Below, piece after piece: positions 8,836-16,456 of a stretch of DNA of 64,000 nt (the first letter of the stretch is position 1; the number at the start of each line of letters is the position of its first letter). Source of the DNA: Arthrobacter sp. zg-Y1171 (GTDB taxonomy: Bacteria; Actinomycetota; Actinomycetes; Actinomycetales; Micrococcaceae); NCBI RefSeq assembly GCF_025244845.1, contig NZ_CP104264.1, positions 3,348,001 to 3,412,000 on the forward strand, read 5' to 3'. The notes below the pieces were generated by a model, which made no database searches, was not told the DNA's origin, and saw nothing but the letters and a program-made list of their open reading frames with translations. Position numbers and translations under genes: made by a program.

Positions 8836-9897
8836 CTACTTCAGCTCCGGGTTTTCCTCGTACACCTCGGCCAGGAGGCTCATATCGAACACCTGCTCGG
8901 CGGTGAGGTCATATCCGGCCAGTTTCAGGATTTCCAGGTTCTCCGCGATCAGTGAGTCCGAGATGGTGAACAATCCGTTGGCTTCGGTATCCGCGGATAC
9001 AACAAGCTTGGTGTTCTGTTCCTCGGCCTGCCGGGTCTCCTTGGCCGTGTCCAGGTTCAGGTCCGTGCCGTAGACCTCGACGGCCAGCCGTGCGGACTCC
9101 TCGGGGTCGGCGACGGCGTCCTTCCATCCCTGCGCGGTCGCCTTCAGGAATGCCTTGAGTTCCTCCCGGCGGGTTTCAATGGCTTCGTCAGTCGTCACGA
9201 AGCTCTCTGCGATGAACGGGAGGCCGTTGTCGGCGAAGGGCAGTACGGCGGTTTGATGCCCGGCCTGCTCCAGTGTCAGCACTTCATTGGTGAGGTAGCC
9301 GAAGAATCCGTCCACATCCCCGTTGACCAGCGGCTGCGGGTCATACTGCACCGGGACCTTCTCCACGGAACCGGGATCGATCCCATTGACCTCGAGCAGG
9401 GCGTCAAAGAGTGTTTCGTTGACGCCGGCCTGCACTCCGATCCGTTTGCCAACGAGGTCCTCCGGCGTGGTGATGGGCAGGGAATCCAGGGAGATAATGA
9501 CGAACGGGTTCTTCTGATAGGTGGTGCCGATGATTTTCAGCGGTGCGTCCTGCTCCGCGATAACCGGGGCCACCCCCATGGGGCTGGAGGTTCCCACCAG
9601 TGCACCGCCGGAGAGGACCATGGTTTCCGTCGAGGTGCCGCCGGGACCGCCTGCTATGAGGTTCACCTCGGAGAAGCCCGCATCCGCGTAATAGCCCTTC
9701 TCCTCGGCGAAGTACTCACCGGCGAATTCGGCGTTCTTGATCCAGGACAGGTTCACGTCCAGGGTGTCGTACTCCGCGTCCCCGGCGTCGGCAGACCCGC
9801 CGCAGGCGGTGACCATCAGAAGGCTGGACGCGGCGAGTGTGCCGAGCAGGATTCGTGTATTCGCGGCGCGTGTGCGCAGCCGGGGCAGGACGTTCAT
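8836..9897 (-). CDS. NMT1/THI5-like substrate-binding lipoprotein
   Basis: A 353-residue secreted lipoprotein. It has a signal peptide with lipobox LMVTACGG (lipidated Cys32), then the NMT1/THI5 fold start LNLSWIKNAEFAGEYFAEEK. The family binds thiamine pyrimidine precursors or small sulfonates. The residues around GGPGGTSTE and SSPMGVAPVI likely line the ligand pocket. It is the first gene of the operon. Two copies of GTTACGGTGC, one inside a perfect palindrome, lie about 80-110 bp upstream and look like an operator. I found no TPP riboswitch in the short leader, which weakens a pure thiamine assignment. Confidence 0.87.
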   Translation of the reverse strand: MNVLPRLRTRAANTRILLGTLAASSLLMVTACGGSADAGDAEYDTLDVNLSWIKNAEFAGEYFAEEKGYYADAGFSEVNLIAGGPGGTSTETMVLSGGALVGTSSPMGVAPVIAEQDAPLKIIGTTYQKNPFVIISLDSLPITTPEDLVGKRIGVQAGVNETLFDALLEVNGIDPGSVEKVPVQYDPQPLVNGDVDGFFGYLTNEVLTLEQAGHQTAVLPFADNGLPFIAESFVTTDEAIETRREELKAFLKATAQGWKDAVADPEESARLAVEVYGTDLNLDTAKETRQAEEQNTKLVVSADTEANGLFTISDSLIAENLEILKLAGYDLTAEQVFDMSLLAEVYEENPELK

Positions 9898-9973
9898 GGG
9901 TACCGCTTTCAGTAGGTGCGGGGTGATGAATCCCGAGCCTACGAACGCTTTGTTTCTGCGGCGGACACCCCCT

Positions 9974-10009
9974 GTTACGGTGCGGTATCGCTCCGTTACG
10001 GTGCCGTAA
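9974..10009. promoter_or_regulatory. tandem operator: palindrome TTACGG-TG-CCGTAA plus half-matching copy
   Basis: GTTACGGTGC occurs at 9974-9983 and again at 9995-10004, 21 bp apart (two helical turns). The second lies in the perfect palindrome TTACGG-TG-CCGTAA (9996-10009), while the first is imperfect. The site is upstream of the ABC-importer operon and downstream of the GT9 gene. It probably binds a dimeric regulator in two copies; the regulator is unknown. Confidence 0.55.
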
Positions 10010-10047
10010 ACTCCCTCTCCTCCGCTGGCATCAAGGGGATCCCGGCG

Positions 10048-11202
10048 CTACCCCAGCAGCTCGTCGACGTCGGCCCACACATCTGCGGTCCGCACTTCCG
10101 CCACAAACGAGTCATCGTGTTCGCACCGCTCCGCCGTCCAGCCGACCTGCGTGACGTCCGCCTTGCAGACGGGGCACTCCGACACCCAGGACATGTGCAC
10201 CCGGTGCCGGGTGCGGCCCATCGCCCCGGCGTTGACGACGTTGCCGAACCAGTAGATCCCCACCGTGGCCGCGCCAACCGCCTGCGCCAGATGCCGGGGC
10301 CCGCTGTCATTGCCCACCATCACCGCACTGGCCTGCAGCAGGGCACCGAGCGTGCCGATGCCCAGTTCGCCGGCGAGTGAGCGGACGGGCGCATCGGGTC
10401 CGGCCTCGGCGAGCGCAAGGTCCACAACCTCGTGCGCGAGGCCCCGGTCGGCGTCGTCGCCCACCACCACAACCTGGCAGCCCCGGGCGGCGGCGCGCAC
10501 CGCCACCTCCGCGAAGCACGACGCCGGCCACCGCCGCCGCGGGTCCGTGGCCCCAGGGTGCAGGGTCACCAGGTTCCGGCCCGGCAATACCAGGGCCCGC
10601 GCCGCTGCTGCTTCTTCGGGCAGGACGGGCAGCTGCGCGTCCAGGCTGACGGGGGCGGCCCCGGCGAGCCCGGCCACTTCCAGGGCCCGGAAGACCTCGT
10701 GCTGGTAGTAGACGTAGGGAATGCTCCGCTCCAGGGCAGCAGCATCGGGGGTGCGGGTCCCCACTGTGTGCCGTGCCCCCAAGCGGAGCAGGAAGGGGTT
10801 CGAATTCCGGCCGCCCCCGTGCACCTGTACTGCCAGATCGAACCGCTCCCGCTGCATCCGGGCCAGGAATGCCTCAACGGCCGCCGGGTCCGCCGGTCCG
10901 GAGGCAATGCCGGGGGCGGCGGGCAGGACCTCCACCCGCTGCACCGGCCCGGGCCGGTCCGCCAGCAGGGCGGCGTGCAGTGCAGTACCAAGCAACGTGA
11001 TGGACGCGGACGGATAGGCGGCGGCGAGCGCTTCGACCGCAGGCAGGGCGAACATCAGGTCCCCCAGCCCTCCGCCGCGCAGCACGGCGATTTTCTTCAC
11101 CGCCGGAAAGGGTGCGGCCAGGGGGCCGACACCGCGGACGAGCCCCGCCCGGTCGCCAGGCGGGTGCAGCGGCCCGCGCTGTTCCGTGGTCTGCTGCTTC
11201 AT
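10048..11202 (-). CDS. glycosyltransferase family 9 (ADP-heptosyltransferase-like)
   Basis: A 384-residue GT-B enzyme of the heptosyltransferase family. The N-terminal motif is KKIAVLRGGGLGDLMFALPAV, with LVTLHPGATDPRRRWP and VGNDSGPRHLAQAVGA in the C-terminal nucleotide-sugar domain. In LPS-bearing bacteria this family transfers heptose from ADP-heptose. The ATG at 11202 is preferred to upstream in-frame starts because AAAGGAAG precedes it. It is divergent from the aldehyde dehydrogenase-HldE-GT2 genes. Unusually, the C terminus has Cys343-x2-Cys346-x13-Cys360-x-His362, a possible zinc site. Confidence 0.88.
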   Translation of the reverse strand: MKQQTTEQRGPLHPPGDRAGLVRGVGPLAAPFPAVKKIAVLRGGGLGDLMFALPAVEALAAAYPSASITLLGTALHAALLADRPGPVQRVEVLPAAPGIASGPADPAAVEAFLARMQRERFDLAVQVHGGGRNSNPFLLRLGARHTVGTRTPDAAALERSIPYVYYQHEVFRALEVAGLAGAAPVSLDAQLPVLPEEAAAARALVLPGRNLVTLHPGATDPRRRWPASCFAEVAVRAAARGCQVVVVGDDADRGLAHEVVDLALAEAGPDAPVRSLAGELGIGTLGALLQASAVMVGNDSGPRHLAQAVGAATVGIYWFGNVVNAGAMGRTRHRVHMSWVSECPVCKADVTQVGWTAERCEHDDSFVAEVRTADVWADVDELLG

Positions 11203-11353
11203 TGGGCTTCCTTTCGCCGAGGACGCGCGTGCCGCGCCGGTCTGCCCTGTGGGCACTCACCATAGGTGCTGGCGACGCCGGACCCAAGGGAGATGCCTAC
11301 TCCAGTTGGCCGCGGCGGATCGCGGTCCGAACGACCAGAAGGCTCCGGCAATA

Positions 11354-11371
11354 TATGCCGCTGACGGCATA
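11354..11371. promoter_or_regulatory. palindrome TATGCCG-CTGA-CGGCATA in divergent promoter region
   Basis: Perfect 7-base arms with a 4-base spacer lie near the middle of the 290-bp region between the GT9 gene and the aldehyde dehydrogenase-hldE genes. The symmetry and position suggest a shared operator. No regulator gene is adjacent. Confidence 0.45.
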
Positions 11372-11492
11372 CGTCCGTCGAGGCGGCCGGAACCCCGTGC
11401 CGCCGCCTGCAGCCCCGCACCTGCTTTCCGCGCCTGTCTGAATCCGCCGGAAACGGGGTATGGGAGCTATACAACGCGCGACAAGGAGCAGC

Positions 11493-12935
11493 ATGTCCAC
11501 CACCATCCAGCCGCCGGCTCTCCGGCCCGCCTCCCCGATGCACCCCGCCGGTTCCCCCGAGCCGCTCACCATTTTCGATCCCCGGGACGGAACGCCGGTG
11601 GGTCGGGTGGAGCAGGACGGACGGGCCGGCATCCGCGCCGCCGTGGCGGCAGCCCGCGGCGCCCTGCCCGGGTGGGCGGGCACCGACCCCGCAGAGCGGG
11701 GGCGCCTCCTGCGCGCCGCCGCCGCTGCCCTGGAGCTGCGGGCCGCCGAACTGGCCAAGTGGAACACCCGTGAGACCGGACGGCCCGGGACCGAAGCCCT
11801 TGCCGGGGTGCAGGCCGGGGTGGCCGCATTGGAGCAATACGCCGAACTTGGCCCTGTGCACCGGGGGCATAGCCTCCGCGGTGCATCGCTGGCTGCGGAC
11901 TACACGGTAGCCGGGCCTCGCGGCGTCGCCGTCGTGCTGACTCCGTGGAACGACCCGGTGGCCGTCGCCGCCGGGTTGATCGGCGCGGCGCTGGTCACCG
12001 GAAACACGGTGATTCACAAGCCCAGCGAGCGTTCTCCCCACACCGGGAAACTGCTCGGGGAGATCCTCGCTCCGCTGTTCCCCGCCGGTGTCCTCACCAC
12101 GGTCACCGGCGGCCCGGACGCGGGTGCCCAGCTGACCATGGAGGCAGGGGTGGACGTCCTGGCACACGTGGGTTCCAGTGCGGCCGGCGCCAGGATTGCC
12201 CGGGCGGCTGCCCTGACGGGAGCCCACGTCATTCTCGAGAACGGCGGCAACGATCCGCTGCTGGTTGATGCAGATGTGGATCCGCGATGGGCGGCCGGAC
12301 AGGCAGCTGTCGGGGCATTCAGCAACAGCGGACAGATCTGTACCTCGGTGGAGCGCATTTACGTTCACCGCAACATCGCGGATGCGTTCTGCGCCGAGCT
12401 GATGGCCGAAGCGCGGCGGCGCAACCGCGCGCACGCGGTCGCGCCGCTGGTGGATACCCGGCTCCGCGACACCGTGCACCATCAGGTCACCCAGGCGCTG
12501 GGCCGCGGTGCCACGGTTGCGGAGGGCGGCGCATTACCGGAAGGACCCGGAGCCCACTACCCCGCGACCGTCCTGCTGAACTGCTCGGCGGGGATGGAGG
12601 TCTTCGATGCCGAAACATTCGGCCCGGTGGCCGCCGTGCAGGTGGTGGACAGCTTCGACGAAGGGCTCGCCCTCGCCGCTGCGGGGTCCTACGGGCTGGC
12701 CGCCACGGTCTTGACGGGCAGCATTGCCCACGCGCAGCAGGCAGTGGCTGGCCTGGACGTGGGCACGGTGAAGATCAACGCCGTGTTCGGCGGCGCCCCG
12801 GGCGGTTCGGCACAGCCCCGGCGCCGGAGCGGCCGAGGATTTGGCTACGGCCCGGAACTGCTGGACGAGTTCTCCCTCGTAAAGGTGGTCCACGTCGGCT
12901 CTCCGGGCACCGCGGCACCGGGAATACCGGAGTGA
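11493..12935 (+). CDS. aldehyde dehydrogenase family protein
   Basis: A 480-residue NAD(P)-dependent aldehyde dehydrogenase. The cofactor motif region is VLTPWNDPV, the general base is Glu249 in ILENGGND, and the nucleophile is Cys283 in SGQICTS. It oxidises an aldehyde to an acid. The ATG at 11493 has AAGGAG ahead of it. Its stop overlaps the GTG start of hldE (GTGA), so the two are translationally coupled. That suggests it oxidises a sugar- or glycan-related aldehyde rather than acting in general catabolism. The substrate is unknown. Confidence 0.87.
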   Translation: MSTTIQPPALRPASPMHPAGSPEPLTIFDPRDGTPVGRVEQDGRAGIRAAVAAARGALPGWAGTDPAERGRLLRAAAAALELRAAELAKWNTRETGRPGTEALAGVQAGVAALEQYAELGPVHRGHSLRGASLAADYTVAGPRGVAVVLTPWNDPVAVAAGLIGAALVTGNTVIHKPSERSPHTGKLLGEILAPLFPAGVLTTVTGGPDAGAQLTMEAGVDVLAHVGSSAAGARIARAAALTGAHVILENGGNDPLLVDADVDPRWAAGQAAVGAFSNSGQICTSVERIYVHRNIADAFCAELMAEARRRNRAHAVAPLVDTRLRDTVHHQVTQALGRGATVAEGGALPEGPGAHYPATVLLNCSAGMEVFDAETFGPVAAVQVVDSFDEGLALAAAGSYGLAATVLTGSIAHAQQAVAGLDVGTVKINAVFGGAPGGSAQPRRRSGRGFGYGPELLDEFSLVKVVHVGSPGTAAPGIPE

Positions 12936-14506
12936 CGGACTTCCGGAACCCCGGGGAGGTCCGCAGCCTCGCTCCCGGGCTCCCTGATCGCCTCGCGGCC
13001 GCCTCCCTGTGCATAGCGGTCATCGGCGATGTGATGCTGGACGGCTGGTGGTCCGGGGTCACCGAACGGTTCTGCCGCGAGGCCCCGGCTCCCGTGGTGG
13101 ATGTGCAGCGGAAAAACTACGCACCCGGCGGTGCGGGAAACACCGCCATGAACCTGCAGGCGCTCGGAGCACGGGTCCGGCTCGGCGGACTGACCGGCAC
13201 CGACGCCGCCGGTGACCGGCTGCGCGGCATCCTGGCAGAGGCAGGCGTGGACCTGCGCGGGATGGTGCGGCACCCCGACGCGCAGACCGCCACGAAGGAC
13301 CGGATTGTCGCCGCGGAACAGGTCCTGTTCCGGCTCGACGACGGCGGGCGGTTCCCGCCGGAGGCAGAAGAACTGCTGGCGGCTTCCGTGCCTGCACTGC
13401 TGGAGGGCGCCGATGCATTGGTGGTCTGCGACTACGGCACCGGGCTGCTGCACGGGGCCGTCCGCGACGCCCTGGTGGCACTGCGCGGCGGCCGCCTCAC
13501 CGTCGTGGACGCCCACGACGCCGCGGGCTGGGCCCATCTGTCCCCCGACCTGGTCACGCCGAATGCCGCCGAAGCCGCGCAACTGCTGGGCGGGTCAAAG
13601 TCGCTGGGGCATGACCGGGCGGCAGCGGTTCGGACCGCTGCACCGGCCCTGCTCGCCGCCGCCGGTGCGGCAGCGGCAGCCGTCACCCTGGACCGCGACG
13701 GCGCGGCCGTGATCGGCGCGGACGGCGGGTTCCACCGCACCTGGGCGCGTCCCGCCGCCGAAAAACAGGCGTCGGGAGCAGGCGACACCTTCGTTGCCTG
13801 CCTGACGCTGGCCCGGGCCGCAGGCCTGCCCCTGTCCACCGCCGCGGACCTGGCGCAGAACGCCGCCGATATTGTGGTCCAGCGGCCCGGCACCTCCGTC
13901 TGCAGCACCGCCGACCTGGAAAAGCATCTGGACAGCTTTGCCGACACGGCACTCAGCCAGGCCGATCTCCTGGCCCGGACCGCCGTCGAACGTGCCGCCG
14001 GGCGCAGGATTGTCCTGACCAACGGCTGTTTCGACGTCCTGCACCGCGGGCACACCCGGTACCTGAACCAGGCCAAACAGCTCGGCGACATCCTGGTGGT
14101 CGCCCTGAACAGCGACGCGTCCGCCCGACGGCTGAAAGGACCGGGCCGTCCCATCAATCCCGTCCATGACCGGGCCGGAATCATTGCCGCGCTCAGCTGC
14201 GTGGACTACGTGACCGTGTTCGACACGGACACGCCGATTCCGCTCATCCGGGAGCTGCGCCCGGATATTTACGCCAAGGGCGGGGACTACTCCGCCCAGA
14301 TGCTGGCTGAAACCCCGGTGGTGGAGGAGTGCGGCGGCCGGGTGCTGATCCTGGACTACGTTTCCGACCACTCCACCACTGCGCTGGTGTCCCGGATCCG
14401 GTCCGGCGGCACCGGGAATGGTCCCGGCGCGACTGAGGGAAACCCCGCGGGCAACGGCGGCTCGGAAGCAACCGCAGGCGGGAACGGCCCCGGGATCCCG
14501 CCGTGA
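12932..14506 (+). CDS. hldE: bifunctional heptose-7-phosphate kinase / heptose-1-phosphate adenylyltransferase
   Basis: A 524-residue two-domain protein. The N-terminal PfkB-type kinase has GGAGNTAMNLQALGA and the anion-hole motif GAGDT with catalytic Asp285. The C-terminal nucleotidyltransferase has TNGCFDVLHRGHTRYL with HxGH at 371-374, then RPDIYAKGGDY. In Gram-negatives the enzyme phosphorylates D-glycero-beta-D-manno-heptose 7-phosphate and adenylates the 1-phosphate. GTG at 12932 overlaps the preceding stop, and the end overlaps the GT2 start in the same way. About 30 C-terminal residues are Gly/Asn/Ala-rich and look disordered. gmhA, gmhB and hldD are not in the window. Confidence 0.88.
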   Translation: MTDFRNPGEVRSLAPGLPDRLAAASLCIAVIGDVMLDGWWSGVTERFCREAPAPVVDVQRKNYAPGGAGNTAMNLQALGARVRLGGLTGTDAAGDRLRGILAEAGVDLRGMVRHPDAQTATKDRIVAAEQVLFRLDDGGRFPPEAEELLAASVPALLEGADALVVCDYGTGLLHGAVRDALVALRGGRLTVVDAHDAAGWAHLSPDLVTPNAAEAAQLLGGSKSLGHDRAAAVRTAAPALLAAAGAAAAAVTLDRDGAAVIGADGGFHRTWARPAAEKQASGAGDTFVACLTLARAAGLPLSTAADLAQNAADIVVQRPGTSVCSTADLEKHLDSFADTALSQADLLARTAVERAAGRRIVLTNGCFDVLHRGHTRYLNQAKQLGDILVVALNSDASARRLKGPGRPINPVHDRAGIIAALSCVDYVTVFDTDTPIPLIRELRPDIYAKGGDYSAQMLAETPVVEECGGRVLILDYVSDHSTTALVSRIRSGGTGNGPGATEGNPAGNGGSEATAGGNGPGIPP

Positions 14507-15399
14507 CGCGCCGCTGGTCCGGGGACTGGGCCCGCCCACCCGATGCGGGCAGTGCGATGGCGGTGGACGTGCTGATTCCGACCCGCAACCGGCCGGCCGA
14601 ACTCGCGGTCACCCTCGCCGGGCTGGCCGCACAGGACGGGCCGGACTTCGCCGTCGTCATCAGCGACCAAAGCACCGACGTCCCGTCCTGGGACCATCCC
14701 GCCGCCGAAGCGATGGTCCGGGTCCTGCAGGCGCAGGGCCGCCCGGTCCGGTTGCTGAGGCACCTGCCGGCCCGGGGGCTGGCCGAACAGCGGCACTTCC
14801 TGCTTGGGCAGGCCGTCGCGCCGCTGGTCCTGTTCCTGGACGACGACGTCTGGCTGGAACCGGACATGCTGGCCCGGCTGACGGCGGCCCTGGCGGCGTC
14901 CGGCGGCGGGTTTGTGGGGGCGGCCGTCCAGGGGCTGTCCTACCTCGCCGACCGGCGGCCCGAGGAACAGCAGCCGTTCGAGGCCTGGGAGAACGGACAG
15001 GTGCAGCCGGAGCGGATCCGCCGCAACCAGCCGGGCTTCTCGCGCTGGACCCTGCACAACGCCGCGAATCTGGCACATGTGGCGTCCGGACTCGGGATTC
15101 CGCCGGGAGAATGGCGGCTGTACCGGATCGCCTGGGTGGGGGCGTGCGTCCTCTATGACCGGCAGGCCCTGCTTGCGTGCGGCGGCTTCGGGTTCTGGGA
15201 CCAGCTGCCGCCGGGGCACGCCGGGGAGGACGTGGCCGCCCAGTGGCGGGTAATGGAGAGGTTCGGCGGCGCCGGAATGATTCCCTCCGGCGCAGTGCAC
15301 CTGGAGTCGCCGACCACGGTTACCGACCGGTCCGCTGACGCTGCCGAGCTCATTCTGGGCACCGGCGGGTGCGACCCGTCCAGCGGACGGGAGATCTAG
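14503..15399 (+). CDS. glycosyltransferase family 2
   Basis: A 298-residue GT-A enzyme starting at a GTG that overlaps the hldE stop (GTGA). The nucleotide-sugar fold begins VDVLIPTRNRPAELAVTLAGL, and the metal-binding motif is LFLDDDVWLEPDM. A cytoplasmic or membrane-associated sugar transferase is expected, and no clear transmembrane helix is seen. Coupling to HldE suggests that it builds the same glycan as the divergent GT9 enzyme. Donor and acceptor are unassigned. It converges on the small membrane-protein gene only 4 bp away. Confidence 0.87.
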   Translation: MTRRWSGDWARPPDAGSAMAVDVLIPTRNRPAELAVTLAGLAAQDGPDFAVVISDQSTDVPSWDHPAAEAMVRVLQAQGRPVRLLRHLPARGLAEQRHFLLGQAVAPLVLFLDDDVWLEPDMLARLTAALAASGGGFVGAAVQGLSYLADRRPEEQQPFEAWENGQVQPERIRRNQPGFSRWTLHNAANLAHVASGLGIPPGEWRLYRIAWVGACVLYDRQALLACGGFGFWDQLPPGHAGEDVAAQWRVMERFGGAGMIPSGAVHLESPTTVTDRSADAAELILGTGGCDPSSGREI

Positions 15400-15403
15400 C
15401 TGC

Positions 15404-15766
15404 TCAGGCGGTGGGATCCGCGGGCCGGGGCGAATCGTCCTGATCCGTTGCGGGCGCGGTTGGCTTGCCCACGTTTCCCGCACCGCCCGGGATCTTTGCC
15501 GAACTGCGGTGGACACCCGAACCCTGGCTTAGGTGCTCGGGGTTCGGCTTCTCCGTCATCAGCAGCAGCGAAGAGACCAGCAGCGACGCGATGAACGCAA
15601 TGCCGACGGCAATGAGCCCGAGGTCGAACCTCAGTTCCTGCTCCGCTCCCCCGGTGGCGAAGATCATGGTGGCAATGCCGGCAATCAACGCCAGCACGGC
15701 AGAGAAAATCAGCGGTGCCTTAACGGAGTTCCGCCTCTGCGGTCCACCGGTTGAGCTGTTCGCCAC
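15404..15766 (-). CDS. small two-helix membrane protein, unknown function
   Basis: A 120-residue protein with two hydrophobic segments (about residues 18-38 and 48-70). It has a polar, Ser/Pro/Asp-rich C-terminal tail of about 50 residues. The GTG start has CAGGAGG eight bases upstream. No recognised domain was seen. It is monocistronic, converging with the GT2 gene. Confidence 0.7.
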   Translation of the reverse strand: MANSSTGGPQRRNSVKAPLIFSAVLALIAGIATMIFATGGAEQELRFDLGLIAVGIAFIASLLVSSLLLMTEKPNPEHLSQGSGVHRSSAKIPGGAGNVGKPTAPATDQDDSPRPADPTA

Positions 15767-15842
15767 TATGATTGCCTCCTGCTGCGTTGGGGTGGCGCGG
15801 ATCGGAGCGTAGATGCACCGCGCGCGTTACCTAGTTTACGGC

Positions 15843-16397
15843 CTATGCCTGCTCGTCCACGGCTGCACGGGAATCATGCCGGGCGCCCAGGGCGGAAATG
15901 GCCACGATCACCGCAATGATGATCGCCGCGCCACCGGTCACGCCGAGCAAGGCGCGGACACCCAGGCTGTAGACGAGCGGCACCAGGATGCCGGCCCCCA
16001 GGGCGGCGGCACCGGTGATCAGCCAGTCACGGGCCGGCAGGAAGCCGCTGCGGTTCCGGACCCAGAGGATGATTTCCAGGGCTCCCCCGAGGATGAGGGC
16101 GGCGGCAGCCGCGGCCCGGAATGCCTCGGCCGAGGCGAAGACCAGCGTGGCCGCACCGGCCAGAACGTAGGCGGCGGCTTCAACCAGCAGGAAAGCCCGA
16201 ACGTTGCCGTGTCCGCGTGCCGCGGTGAGCATGGGCCAGAGTGCGACGCCGGTGAGCAGCAGATACGTGCCGCCGGCAACCACCAGGACGGGCTCGGTGG
16301 GGTCCTGCCAGAACACGGTCAGCACGCCGTAGACTGCTGCGACCATTGAACGGACCAGCATGGGTCCCCAAGGTGCTCCGGGATTGGATGCGCCCAC
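15843..16397 (-). CDS. DUF308-like multi-pass membrane protein
   Basis: A 184-residue protein with about six hydrophobic helices (for example AAVYGVLTVFW, YLLLTGVALWP, AAAALILGGALEIILW). It has few charged residues apart from loop arginines, and the pattern resembles HdeD/DUF308-type membrane proteins. The GTG start is preceded by GCGGAGG. No catalytic motif is seen. Similar actinobacterial proteins are sometimes named acyl-CoA synthetase in databases, but nothing here supports that name. Confidence 0.7.
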   Translation of the reverse strand: MGASNPGAPWGPMLVRSMVAAVYGVLTVFWQDPTEPVLVVAGGTYLLLTGVALWPMLTAARGHGNVRAFLLVEAAAYVLAGAATLVFASAEAFRAAAAAALILGGALEIILWVRNRSGFLPARDWLITGAAALGAGILVPLVYSLGVRALLGVTGGAAIIIAVIVAISALGARHDSRAAVDEQA

Positions 16398-16456
16398 TGC
16401 AGAGCCTCCGCTTTCACTTTTGCGTCATTTCGGTGGCCGGTTGGCCACCGTCAAGC

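Noticed and set aside
9898..10047. TPP riboswitch before the NMT1-type binding protein
   Set aside because: A GATGCCAGCGG-like piece is present, but no CUGAGA core, and the region is too short outside the GT9 gene.
12287..12931. Long open frame upstream of hldE in the hldE frame
   Set aside because: It overlaps the aldehyde dehydrogenase in another frame, is Arg/Gly-rich and has no domain; the GTG at 12932 is the real start.
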